A stretch of DNA of 7,349 nt from Nanobdellota archaeon (GTDB lineage Archaea > Nanobdellota > Nanobdellia > Pacearchaeales > GW2011-AR1), in contig JADFNI010000043.1 of NCBI GenBank assembly GCA_022563455.1, positions 1-7,349 on the forward strand, read 5' to 3'. Below are positions 1 to 6,252 of the stretch, piece after piece (position 1 is the stretch's first letter; every line of letters begins with the position of its first letter). The position numbers were made by a program, and so were the translations under genes. A model generated the notes under the pieces. That model had not been told where the DNA came from. It saw only the letters and a program-made list of their open reading frames with translations, and did not search any database.

Positions 1-1338
1 AAACTTGCGTCGATTTTAGTTAGGCATACAATTGGTTTTGGTATTTTGGAAGTTCTTTTGCAGGATGAAAATTTACAGGATTTAATGGTTAATGCTCCTG
101 TATCTTTGTCTTCAATATTTATTAAACATAATGAATACGGAGAATGTGTGACTAATGTAATTCCTTCTCAAGAGGACGCGGATTCTTGGGCTGCAAAATT
201 TAGAGTTTCTAGTGGCCGGGCACTGGACGAGGCGAATCCTATACTTGATACGAGTCTTACCTTGGAAGACTTTTCAGCGAGGGTAGCGATTATTCAACAA
301 CCTTTGTCGGCTGGAGGACTTGCATATACTCTTAGGCGGCATCGAAATAAGCCTTGGACTTTGCCTTTGTTTATTAAAAATGGAATGATTGATTCTCTTG
401 GGGCTGGACTGCTTAGTTTTATGATTGATGGGGCAAGGACACTTCTTGTTGCTGGAACTCGGTCAAGCGGAAAGACGTCGCTTCTTGGAAGCTTGCTGTT
501 GGAAATAATGCCAAGTCATCGAATAATAACTATTGAAGATACGCTAGAACTTCCCGTTGCTGCTATGAGAAAACTTGACTATGACATTTTATCTATGAAG
601 GTTAGAAGTGCACTTGGGGGAGAATCTACTGAAGTCTCTGCTGAAGAGGGCATTCGGGCAAGTCTTCGTCTTGGGGATTCATCTTTGATTGTTGGTGAAA
701 TTAGGTCTGGAGAGGCGAAGGCTCTTTATGAAGCAATGAGAATTGGAGCTCTTGCAAACGTTGTTGCTGGGACGATTCACGGCGGGAGTCCTTATGCTGT
801 GTTTGACAGGGTAGTTAATGACCTTGGAGTTCCTGTAACCTCATTTAAGGCAACAGACTTGATAATTGTTGCAAATCCTATTAAATCTCCTGATGGGCTT
901 AGTTCTTGGAGGAGGGTTCTTCAAATAACTGAGGTGAGAAAGCATTGGACTAAGGATCCTCTTGAAGAAGGAGGGTTTGTTGATTTGATGAAGTACAATG
1001 TAGAAAAGGATATCTTAGAACCTACAATTGAACTTCAAAATGGGGACTCAGAGATTATGAAGGATATTGCTTCAAATGTTAAAGGATGGGCTGGAGACTG
1101 GGATGCTGTTTGGGATAATGTTGTGCTTCGGCAAAAAATTAAGCAAGAGACTGTGGATTTTGCTGAGAGGACAAATAATTCTGAGATATTAGAGTCGGAA
1201 TTTACTGTTATGTCGAATAATGCATTTCATCAAATATCTAATGAAGTAACTAAAGATATTGGGCTTCCGACAAGTGAGGTGGTATTTCCGAAATGGAAGC
1301 GATGGCTTGAGACAGAGGCTAGGCGTGTTGGGGTTTAA
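1..1338 (+). CDS. Type II/IV secretion system ATPase (GspE/PilT/ArlI superfamily), 5'-truncated by window start
   Basis: Hexameric cytoplasmic ATPase expected to power assembly of a type IV pilus or archaellum-like filament by acting on the platform protein encoded at 1548. The frame is open from base 1, so the true start lies outside the window; the TTG at 46 is only the first permitted start codon and should not be used. Seen: Walker A GTRSSGKTS (nt 454-480), an Asp box with IEDTLEL (from nt 532), Walker B-like LIVGEIRSGE (about nt 685-714), and a His box GTIHGG (nt 769-786). These occur in the usual order for the family. The Walker B lead-in is LRLGDSS rather than the common RPD-type segment; I recall the same form in DPANN homologues. 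A C-terminal helical extension of about 130 residues follows the catalytic core. The visible 445 codons cover part of the N-terminal domain and the whole motor domain. The family call is secure; pilus versus archaellum role is inferred. Confidence 0.93.
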   Translation, partial: KLASILVRHTIGFGILEVLLQDENLQDLMVNAPVSLSSIFIKHNEYGECVTNVIPSQEDADSWAAKFRVSSGRALDEANPILDTSLTLEDFSARVAIIQQPLSAGGLAYTLRRHRNKPWTLPLFIKNGMIDSLGAGLLSFMIDGARTLLVAGTRSSGKTSLLGSLLLEIMPSHRIITIEDTLELPVAAMRKLDYDILSMKVRSALGGESTEVSAEEGIRASLRLGDSSLIVGEIRSGEAKALYEAMRIGALANVVAGTIHGGSPYAVFDRVVNDLGVPVTSFKATDLIIVANPIKSPDGLSSWRRVLQITEVRKHWTKDPLEEGGFVDLMKYNVEKDILEPTIELQNGDSEIMKDIASNVKGWAGDWDAVWDNVVLRQKIKQETVDFAERTNNSEILESEFTVMSNNAFHQISNEVTKDIGLPTSEVVFPKWKRWLETEARRVGV

Positions 1339-1345
1339 GAGATAT

Positions 1346-1353
1346 TTTATAAA
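1346..1353 (+). promoter_or_regulatory. TATA box upstream of the RHH-like/platform gene pair
   Basis: TTTATAAA matches the archaeal TATA consensus and sits in the 45-nt gap after the ATPase stop codon. Transcription would be expected about 25 nt downstream, near 1374, giving a leader of roughly 10 nt before the ATG at 1384. The first T lies 38 nt from that ATG, compared with 28-29 nt at the other promoters of this window, so this transcript is probably not strictly leaderless. The box touches the inverted repeat that starts at 1351. Confidence 0.6.
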
Positions 1354-1380
1354 GTAACTAAACGTTACTTTTAGTAACTT
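1351..1380 (+). promoter_or_regulatory. Candidate operator: three alternating AGTAAC half-sites
   Basis: Seen: an 8-bp inverted repeat, AAAGTAAC (1351-1358) and GTTACTTT (1364-1371), separated by TAAAC. A third half-site, AGTAAC (1373-1378), follows so that GTTACT-TTT-AGTAAC is a second palindrome sharing the middle arm. The two direct copies start at 1353 and 1373, exactly 20 bp apart, about two helical turns. The cluster overlaps the 3' edge of the TATA box and the expected start of transcription, a position where a bound repressor would block initiation. The next gene encodes a ribbon-helix-helix-like protein, a family that often binds short repeated half-sites and represses its own promoter, so autoregulation is the natural inference. 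Alternative: an AT-rich hairpin ending transcription of the ATPase gene. Confidence 0.5.
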
Positions 1381-1383
1381 AAG

Positions 1384-1551
1384 ATGGGAGACTCTGTTGT
1401 GAAGATTGATTCTGAGTTGTTAGACTCTGTAGGAGAATTTATTAAATTAGATTCTAATAAATTTAAATACGTTAATAAAAAGCAGTTTGTTGATATTGCG
1501 GTTGCTGATTATTTGAAGAAGGAGAAAATAAAGGTGGTGAAGAAGAGATGA
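1384..1551 (+). CDS. Small ribbon-helix-helix-like DNA-binding protein (55 aa)
   Basis: A short gene missed by length cut-offs. ATG at 1384, TGA at 1549-1551, overlapping the next start codon as ATGA (1548-1551), which implies translational coupling to the platform gene. The pattern fits a ribbon-helix-helix fold: a short strand (about residues 4-8, VVKID), a helix (SELLDSVGEFIKL), a turn around residue 23-29, and a second helix containing KKQFVDIAVADYLKKEK, then a Lys-rich tail. The QFVDIAVADYL stretch corresponds to the second helix seen in CopG/Arc-like proteins. I recall similar small proteins in DPANN genomes but cannot check. The operator-like repeats in its promoter suggest that it regulates its own expression and that of the downstream membrane protein. 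It could instead be a small accessory protein without DNA binding; the fold call comes from pattern only. Confidence 0.78.
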   Translation: MGDSVVKIDSELLDSVGEFIKLDSNKFKYVNKKQFVDIAVADYLKKEKIKVVKKR

Positions 1552-3716
1552 CGAGTACTGATGACATACTAAAAAAGTATGGAGCAAAAATAGAAAGACA
1601 GATGGGAAACTATAATTCGAGAAATTCTGAAAAGTTTCGAGAATCAAAAAGTTATTCTGAATTTAAAAAATCCCTAGTTCCAGAACTTACACGATATGAA
1701 AGATGGTGTAAAAGTCTTGGAAATTCAATATCATTTAAGGTTGGAGAAAAAGATAAAGCTCGAATTTCTAGGTCTATTGAAATTGCTCACTTGAATGTTA
1801 CACCTGGAGAGGTTGTTGCTTTATCTGCGGTTATTTTGTTTGGGGTGTTGTTTGGAGGGATTTTATTAATTGTTGCAGGATGGCTTTTATTTACTGAAGG
1901 AACTTTTGAGACCTTTCCATTAATGCTTCTATTTTTGATATTTATGTTATCTATCTTTTTGTTTGCTTATTCGTCTAATGCGCCTCAGAGGCTTGCTATG
2001 AAATGGAGGCTTAAAGCTAGTAGTCAAATGGTTCCTGCGATTTTATATATTGTAATTTATATGAAACATACTTCAAATTTGGAAAAAGCAATTTCTTTTG
2101 CAGCGGAGCATCTGAAACCTCCACTAGCTGACGATTTTCGGAAAATCTTTTGGGATGTTGAAGTTGGGAGATTCTCGATGATGAAAGATAGCCTTGACAA
2201 TTATTTGAATGGATGGAAGGATTATAGTATTGAATTTATTGAGGCGTTTCATTTGATTGAGTCTAGTCTTTATGAACCTGAAGAAGCTCGAAGAGTTGAA
2301 GTGCTTGAGAAGAGTTTGCAGGTTATTTTGGAAGGAGTTTATGACAAGATGCTTAAATATACTCATGATGTTAAAGCTCCTTTGACGAATGTTTACATGC
2401 TTGGAATTGTTCTTCCGACTTTAGCTCTTGCAATTTTACCTCTTGCTTCGACTATGCTTGGAGGAGCGATAAAATGGTTTCACGTTTTACTTTTATTTAA
2501 TATTTTGATTCCTTTTGCAGTTATTTATTTGACTGGAAAAGTTTTGATGCAGCGCCCTGGCGGATATGGGAATTCAGGGCTTATAGAAAAGAATCCTCTT
2601 TATAGTAAATATCTTAGTAATAAGGCGTATATTAAGGGGATCTTACTTGCTGCTCCTCTGTTTTTTATAGGTCTTATTCCATTTTTTATGAGGTACACTC
2701 CAATCCCTAACTGGATTGGAATTAAAAGAGATTATGCTTGGTCTGAACTTGGAATTTCTTTTTTAGGAAATAGTGGGGCCTTTGGGATTATATCTAGTGA
2801 TGGAACTATATACGGACCTTCGGGAGCTTTGTCTTTGGTGCTTAGTCTTTTTATTCCGTTAGCTATAGCGATTGTTTTTATTGTTGTCTATAAGGCGAAG
2901 ACGAAGGAGCTTATAATTGAAAGAGATAAATATAAGGACGTTGAGCGAGAATTTACTTCTTCCCTATTTCAATTGGGAAATAGAATTGGGGATGGATTTC
3001 CAGCAGAAATTGCATTTGCTAAAACTATGGACTCTACTAAGGGGACTGCCACTGAAGGGTTTTTTAGGATAGTTAATGAAAATATTCAACAACTTGGAAT
3101 GAGCCTTGAGCGAGCACTTTTTGATTCAAAACGTGGAGCCGTGATTTTTTATCCTTCTGAAATTGTTGCTACGTCTATGAGGGTCTTAGTTGAGTCTGTT
3201 AAGAAAGGACTAAAAGTTGCTGCTCGAAGTCTTATGTCTATTAGTGAATATGTTAAGAACATTAAGAAAATTAATGACCGGCTCAACGATTTGCTTGCGG
3301 AAATATTGTCGGACATGAAGGCTAATATGACTTTTTTGGCCCCGCTTTTGTCAGGGATCATTGTTGGTTTAGCTGGAATGATTACAGGGATTTTGGGAAG
3401 TCTTGGAGAAATAACTGCTAATGCAGGAGAAGGATCTGGAATTGGAGGGGTTGGGAATTTACTTGGTACCTTTGATGTTGTGAATATGATTCCAACTTAT
3501 TGGTTGCAGATTGTTGTCGGAATTTATTTGATTCAAATTGTATTTATCTTGACGTCGACGTTAGTTACTATTAAGTCTGGAAGGGATGAACTCGAACAGA
3601 CTAGTGAAACTTCAAAGAACTTGAAAAAGACGATGATATTATATTTTATTGTAGCTCTTATTTCGATAATAGCTCTCACCCTTATTGGGGCGGCAGCTCT
3701 TAGTGGGCTTGGTTAG
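1548..3716 (+). CDS. Duplicated T2SS-F/TadC/ArlJ-like pilus platform membrane protein (722 aa)
   Basis: Inner-membrane platform protein expected to sit at the base of the filament, couple to the ATPase at 1-1338 and receive the pilin-like proteins encoded downstream. Seen: a hydrophilic basic N-terminus (about 1-85), hydrophobic segments near residues 88-115 and 122-143, a cytoplasmic helical domain (about 150-275), four more segments (281-303, 310-333, 362-381, 427-449), a second cytoplasmic domain (about 450-590, including a QLGNRIGDGFPAEIAFAKT stretch typical of F-domain helices), and three final segments (596-619, 650-675, 696-720). That gives about nine membrane segments and two F-like halves, as in archaeal ArlJ-type proteins, and larger than single-domain bacterial TadB or TadC (about 300 aa). 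ATG at 1548 overlaps the upstream TGA; no better start is visible. A Gly-rich loop lies at about 626-640. Role in pilus or archaellum-like assembly is by family; its exact system is inferred. Confidence 0.88.
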   Translation: MTSTDDILKKYGAKIERQMGNYNSRNSEKFRESKSYSEFKKSLVPELTRYERWCKSLGNSISFKVGEKDKARISRSIEIAHLNVTPGEVVALSAVILFGVLFGGILLIVAGWLLFTEGTFETFPLMLLFLIFMLSIFLFAYSSNAPQRLAMKWRLKASSQMVPAILYIVIYMKHTSNLEKAISFAAEHLKPPLADDFRKIFWDVEVGRFSMMKDSLDNYLNGWKDYSIEFIEAFHLIESSLYEPEEARRVEVLEKSLQVILEGVYDKMLKYTHDVKAPLTNVYMLGIVLPTLALAILPLASTMLGGAIKWFHVLLLFNILIPFAVIYLTGKVLMQRPGGYGNSGLIEKNPLYSKYLSNKAYIKGILLAAPLFFIGLIPFFMRYTPIPNWIGIKRDYAWSELGISFLGNSGAFGIISSDGTIYGPSGALSLVLSLFIPLAIAIVFIVVYKAKTKELIIERDKYKDVEREFTSSLFQLGNRIGDGFPAEIAFAKTMDSTKGTATEGFFRIVNENIQQLGMSLERALFDSKRGAVIFYPSEIVATSMRVLVESVKKGLKVAARSLMSISEYVKNIKKINDRLNDLLAEILSDMKANMTFLAPLLSGIIVGLAGMITGILGSLGEITANAGEGSGIGGVGNLLGTFDVVNMIPTYWLQIVVGIYLIQIVFILTSTLVTIKSGRDELEQTSETSKNLKKTMILYFIVALISIIALTLIGAAALSGLG

Positions 3717-3723
3717 TGAAAAG

Positions 3724-3731
3724 TTTATAAA
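3724..3731 (+). promoter_or_regulatory. TATA box for the first pilin-like gene
   Basis: TTTATAAA lies just after the platform gene's stop codons (TAG 3714-3716 followed by TGA). Its first T is 28 nt upstream of the ATG at 3752, the spacing expected for a leaderless archaeal transcript. Its last base is the A of the ATG at 3731, so that upstream ATG would lie ahead of the transcription start and is unlikely to be used. Confidence 0.65.
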
Positions 3732-3751
3732 TGGGAAAGATATATTGTAAT

Positions 3752-4129
3752 ATGGAGCTAAGGAGGATTGATAGACGTGGACAGCAGATGACGCTTACAA
3801 CATTAATTTTGATTGTTCTTGGGATTGCTGTTCTTGTGTTTTTGATTTTTGGGTTTTCTACGGGGTGGAAAAATTTAATTGAGAAAATTGGGATTTACGG
3901 TGGAGGATCGTCTAATATAGATGATATTCGAAAATCTTGTGAGGTTGCCTGTAGTTCTGAGAGTTCATATGCCTTTTGTGAGCAAAATAGGACTATGAAA
4001 TATGGAGAATCTGTTGCGATTGGGACTGAGAGTGTAACCTCTGTTTCTGGATCTTGTCAAGATGTGGTTGATGGTGAAAATGAGTATCCCAAGATTAATA
4101 TTGCTGCATGTCCAGGTCTTTGCAATTAG
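3752..4129 (+). CDS. Pilin-like secreted protein with six ectodomain cysteines (125 aa)
   Basis: Putative surface filament subunit or minor pilin. I place the start at 3752 rather than the in-frame ATG at 3731, because the TATA box overlaps 3731 and 3752 sits at the leaderless distance. The resulting N-terminus, MELRRIDRRGQQM, is short and basic and ends in RRG-QQ, like an archaeal class III signal peptide cleaved after Gly with Gln at +1. A hydrophobic helix follows (TLTTLILIVLGIAVLVFLIFGF, about residues 14-35), the assembly helix of type IV pilin-like proteins. The outer domain begins with a Gly-rich stretch and has six cysteines (about 63, 67, 76, 102, 120, 124), enough for three disulfides, including CEVAC. 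I recall similar proteins next to DPANN secretion ATPases but know no functional name. The six-Cys head and small size fit an extracellular structural subunit; function is inferred. Confidence 0.85.
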   Translation: MELRRIDRRGQQMTLTTLILIVLGIAVLVFLIFGFSTGWKNLIEKIGIYGGGSSNIDDIRKSCEVACSSESSYAFCEQNRTMKYGESVAIGTESVTSVSGSCQDVVDGENEYPKINIAACPGLCN

Positions 4130-4140
4130 GCTTCGTAATA

Positions 4141-4148
4141 TTTATTAA
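4141..4148 (+). promoter_or_regulatory. TATA box for the 47-aa/440-aa gene pair
   Basis: TTTATTAA in an AT-rich stretch starting at about 4136, in the 40-nt gap after the 125-aa gene. Its first T is 29 nt before the ATG at 4170, consistent with a leaderless or nearly leaderless transcript covering the small gene and, by coupling, the 440-residue gene. Confidence 0.6.
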
Positions 4149-4154
4149 GGTTAG

Positions 4155-4168
4155 TTTGTTTTGTTTTT
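4155..4168 (+). terminator. T-rich tract, possible archaeal terminator
   Basis: A run of T broken only by two G (TTTGTTTTGTTTTT) lies 25-39 nt after the stop codon of the 125-aa gene and between the next TATA box and its start codon. Archaeal transcription commonly ends at U-rich tracts without a hairpin, so it could end the upstream message while lying just ahead of the next transcription start. The window is T-rich in general, so this is a weak call. Confidence 0.35.
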
Positions 4169-4169
4169 G

Positions 4170-4313
4170 ATGGAGATGAGACAATTGGCTAGGCTTGTTA
4201 TTGCTGTTCTCGTGTTGATTATTCTTGTTGGAGGGGTAATTACTCTTTTTAAGGAGGGTGGGGGGAATTTGCTTGCAGATATTCGTAATGTCTTTAGGTT
4301 TGGTGATGCATGA
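4170..4313 (+). CDS. Short pilin-like single-helix membrane protein (47 aa)
   Basis: A small gene below usual length cut-offs. ATG at 4170 (a second in-frame ATG at 4176) and TGA at 4311-4313, which overlaps the next gene's ATG as ATGA (4310-4313). The product begins MEMRQLARLV and continues with a strongly hydrophobic helix (about residues 8-27), then a short tail with KEGGGN and a Lys/Arg/Asp mix. This looks like a pilin reduced to signal peptide, assembly helix and stub; R-Q at residues 4-5 could be a class III cleavage point. Support for it being real: a TATA box at leaderless distance, the exact ATGA junction, and the same codon style as its neighbours. I recall comparable short proteins in pilin clusters of DPANN archaea. 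Whether it forms a filament core or is only an accessory membrane peptide is unknown. Confidence 0.8.
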   Translation: MEMRQLARLVIAVLVLIILVGGVITLFKEGGGNLLADIRNVFRFGDA

Positions 4314-5632
4314 TTCTCCAAAAGAGGGGGCAAGGTTTGGTGACAAATAAGATTGTTGGGATTGCATTAATTTTATTTGTTTTTATACTGGTTGTCTTAT
4401 TTGTTTCAGGGAATTTGAGAGGAAGTATAGGGACATTGGAATCTAAGGTGGGGGATCTTAATTTATTTTTTAATAGCTTAACTGGGAGATCATATGAGAC
4501 TCAATGTAATACTAACCCTGTTAGTAGTTTATCTGATGGAGAGGATTTTTTGAGATCTATTAGTATTTTTGGAATTGATCATTCTAGGTCGATCATTAAA
4601 AGTTGTAAGGGATTTGAATGTACTCTTAATCTTACTGAGGTTGAAAATTATCGGCTTAGCAAGGGGAAATTTTTTAGGCAAGACTCTGGTCCATGGGAGC
4701 CTAACAATTGGTTTATTGAGGGATCTTTAGTGAATTCTAGAATTCATTACGAACTTTATCATGGAATTCTTGATTTAATGAGGAGAGAAGGTTTGAAAGG
4801 TATTTATGACAGGGGAATTTCTGGAGAGTTTGTTTTAGTTGGTAAGCGGCTTTCCTTGCCAGGGCAGGAGTCTCGAACGATTGCTTATTGGTATGGGGGA
4901 CGGTGGATTGTTGGAGGCGAAGAAAAGGTTTATTATTTCGGGAAGGATGATTCTCTTGCATTGGATAAATTTTATTCTATTATTAATTATGGGCTTACTT
5001 ATCCAGATATATATTTTTCTGCAGACGGGAGTAAAATTGGAAGCTTTGAAGATGTTTCGATTGATGAGCTAGCTCCTATAGATTCTCTTTTGGAATTTGA
5101 AGATTCACAGATTGATACGGATCTAGAACTTGAATCACTCAAGAAATTATTTGGATTGGTTAAGGAAAAATATTTGGAGAAAAATAAACTTAGTGAGGTG
5201 GAGATGGATAGGTTTAGATCTTTAAATGGAAAGACTGTTAGTGCTCTTGGGGTTAGTTACAATGTGGAAGTTGAATCTGAAGATGGATATCCATTGATTA
5301 AACTTATTGGTCCTGAGACTTATTATCTTAATTATGATATATCTTCTAAATTTTATAGTGACTTTGCCGTTTATGAAAATGGAGAAAAGGGCTATGATAT
5401 TGGGGGGAGCGGTTTATCTAAGAGAAATTATCCACGACTAGTTTATGGCGAACTCTTTTCTTCTTCGAAGGGGGAATTTAAGCTTAGGTATTACCCAGGT
5501 GTATTTACTGATTCTTCTGGCGAAGTTGTTGGAGATCCTAATACATATAAACTTCTGGCTGATAAGTACGGGGAAGTTTATCGAGGTACTCAATCATATA
5601 AATTTTTAATTAAGAGATGTTTATGGGAATAA
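4310..5632 (+). CDS. Large secreted pilin-like protein, class III signal peptide (440 aa)
   Basis: Unrecognised ectodomain on a pilin-type N-terminus; probably a minor pilin, tip protein or surface adhesin of the filament. Seen: MILQKRGQG (class III-like KRG-Q cleavage site), a hydrophobic helix (about residues 15-33), then about 400 extracellular residues. The ectodomain is rich in Tyr, Gly, Ser and acidic residues with many short beta-like stretches, and an acidic helical insert (about 246-300, rich in Asp/Glu/Leu). Cysteines occur at 66, 99, 104 and 437, allowing two disulfides, one of which could tie the extreme C-terminus back. Translation is probably coupled to the 47-aa gene through ATGA. 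No enzymatic motif is visible. Composition matches its neighbours, so there is no sign that it is foreign. Its size, about three times an ordinary pilin, argues against a bulk subunit. Confidence 0.87.
   Translation: MILQKRGQGLVTNKIVGIALILFVFILVVLFVSGNLRGSIGTLESKVGDLNLFFNSLTGRSYETQCNTNPVSSLSDGEDFLRSISIFGIDHSRSIIKSCKGFECTLNLTEVENYRLSKGKFFRQDSGPWEPNNWFIEGSLVNSRIHYELYHGILDLMRREGLKGIYDRGISGEFVLVGKRLSLPGQESRTIAYWYGGRWIVGGEEKVYYFGKDDSLALDKFYSIINYGLTYPDIYFSADGSKIGSFEDVSIDELAPIDSLLEFEDSQIDTDLELESLKKLFGLVKEKYLEKNKLSEVEMDRFRSLNGKTVSALGVSYNVEVESEDGYPLIKLIGPETYYLNYDISSKFYSDFAVYENGEKGYDIGGSGLSKRNYPRLVYGELFSSSKGEFKLRYYPGVFTDSSGEVVGDPNTYKLLADKYGEVYRGTQSYKFLIKRCLWE
5595..5602 (+). promoter_or_regulatory. Weak TATA-like box inside the end of the 440-aa gene
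   Basis: CATATAAA matches six of eight positions of the TTTATAAA used elsewhere here and starts 28 nt before the ATG at 5623, the same spacing as the other promoters. It lies within coding sequence and AT-rich words are common in this window, so it is only a candidate internal promoter. It is the main argument for 5623 over 5617 as the start of the next gene. Confidence 0.3.
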
Positions 5633-6111
5633 AAAACAGAAATGGTCAAATGCTTTCTGGAGAATTTGTAAATCTTGCTCTTTCTGCTATTGGGATAATT
5701 ATTTTATTTCTTTTGTCTGTTGCAATTTATAATGCTTTTTTTGAGTCTAGAGATGAGACTTCGAAATCTTATTTGGAATTTTTGGAGGAAGAAATTTCTA
5801 ATGCTCGAAATGAAGGTGGAGGGGAATTTTTTATTTGGAATATAGATTCTAAGGAGGGGTCTGAATATTATCTCGTTTATTTTGGTAAAAGGCTTGTAGT
5901 TAGTTATGGTGGAATTGATTTTATTTCTAAGGGTGAGAAAAATACCGCCTGTATTTGTCTTGTGGAGTCTGAGGCCAGTTATTGCAATTCCTGTAAATCT
6001 TTTGGGAAGCCTTTAATTTTTGATGGGAGTACGGATGGGTTTGTAATTCCTCGTGGAGATCGGTATGTAATAAATTATGAGGGCGGAAGTTATGCATTTA
6101 AGACTGTTTAA
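5623..6111 (+). CDS. Pilin-like secreted protein with CxC and CxxC cysteines (162 aa)
   Basis: Putative surface subunit. The start may be ATG 5617 (164 aa, MFM...) or ATG 5623; either overlaps the 3' end of the 440-aa gene (by 16 or 10 nt). I prefer 5623 because of a TATA-like box 28 nt upstream. The N-terminus MGIKNRNGQML resembles a class III signal peptide (RNG-Q). It is followed by a hydrophobic helix (about residues 16-36), then a Glu-rich helical segment (about 45-66, with LEFLEEEISNARNEGGG) as in the long N-terminal helix of pilins. The outer domain is beta-like and has four cysteines in a CIC...CNSC pattern (about residues 110-124), able to form two disulfides or a metal site. I recall this Cys pattern in DPANN pilin-cluster proteins but cannot give a family name. 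Position among pilin-like genes supports an extracellular role. Confidence 0.83.
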   Translation: MGIKNRNGQMLSGEFVNLALSAIGIIILFLLSVAIYNAFFESRDETSKSYLEFLEEEISNARNEGGGEFFIWNIDSKEGSEYYLVYFGKRLVVSYGGIDFISKGEKNTACICLVESEASYCNSCKSFGKPLIFDGSTDGFVIPRGDRYVINYEGGSYAFKTV

Positions 6112-6214
6112 GAGAGGAGCATTTACAGATAGTGTTATTTGGTGGATTTTAACTACTTTGATTATAGTTGCTGCAGTGATTGCCATTGGAAAAATCTTTT
6201 TAGGATATTTGTAA
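6092..6214 (+). CDS. Short pilin-like single-helix membrane protein (40 aa)
   Basis: A small overlapping gene: ATG at 6092 lies 20 nt inside the end of the 162-aa gene in another frame, and TAA is at 6212-6214. The product starts MHLRLFKRGAF, a class III-like basic segment ending in KRG-A. It continues with a hydrophobic helix of about 25 residues (VIWWILTTLIIVAAVIAIG) and ends almost at once (KIFLGYL). Lys-Arg-Gly-Ala ahead of a helix is the arrangement of archaellin-type signal peptides. I recall similar peptides with a KRGA-D-x-I-W core in DPANN pilin clusters. The overlap suggests translational coupling with the 162-aa gene. Like the 47-aa protein it has essentially no head domain. The frame would be hard to keep open with this composition by chance, but short length keeps some doubt. 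Confidence 0.75.
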   Translation: MHLRLFKRGAFTDSVIWWILTTLIIVAAVIAIGKIFLGYL

Positions 6215-6223
6215 CTGGATATA

Positions 6224-6231
6224 TTTATTAA
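6224..6231 (+). promoter_or_regulatory. TATA box for the last pilin-like gene
   Basis: TTTATTAA, identical to the box at 4141, within an AT-rich stretch after the 40-aa gene. Its first T is 29 nt before the ATG at 6253. This spacing places the transcription start at or next to that ATG and rules out the TTG at 6238 as the start codon. Confidence 0.62.
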
Positions 6232-6246
6232 GCTATTTTGTATTCA

Positions 6247-6252
6247 TTTTTT
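6247..6252 (+). terminator. T6 run directly before the ATG at 6253, possible terminator
   Basis: Six consecutive T follow the 40-aa gene by about 33 nt and abut the next start codon. This could end the upstream transcript in the archaeal U-tract manner while lying just upstream of the new transcription start, as suggested for 4155-4168. Low confidence because T runs are common here. Confidence 0.28.

Noticed and set aside
46..48. TTG at 46 as the ATPase start codon
   Set aside because: The frame is open back to base 1 and the protein family needs a longer N-terminal domain; the gene is cut off by the window edge.
1447..1647. Reverse-strand open frame of 66 codons
   Set aside because: It lies opposite the RHH-like gene and the start of the platform gene, both well supported by the ATGA overlap. 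Its Phe/Leu/Ser-rich product is the mirror of A-rich coding sequence.
2124..3361. Reverse-strand open frames at 2124-2366 and 3149-3361
   Set aside because: Both are antisense to the continuous 722-aa platform protein and show no recognisable domain or promoter.
3760..3766. AAGGAGG as a Shine-Dalgarno site
   Set aside because: It lies inside the coding sequence after ATG 3752 and no in-frame start follows at a usable distance; the next in-frame ATG, 3788, is 21 nt away and would remove the class III signal motif.
4095..4367. Two reverse-strand frames over the 47-aa gene (4095-4367 and 4151-4333)
   Set aside because: They overlap each other and the forward 47-aa gene, which has a TATA box and coupling; the products are low-complexity Lys/Asn/Ser sequences.
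4737..5072. Frames inside the 440-aa gene (reverse 4737-4961, forward 4839-5072)
   Set aside because: Fully inside a gene with consistent codon style; no start signals and no family pattern.
6238..6240. TTG at 6238 as start of the last pilin-like gene
   Set aside because: It lies only 14 nt after the TATA box, before the expected transcription start; ATG 6253 fits the 29-nt spacing.
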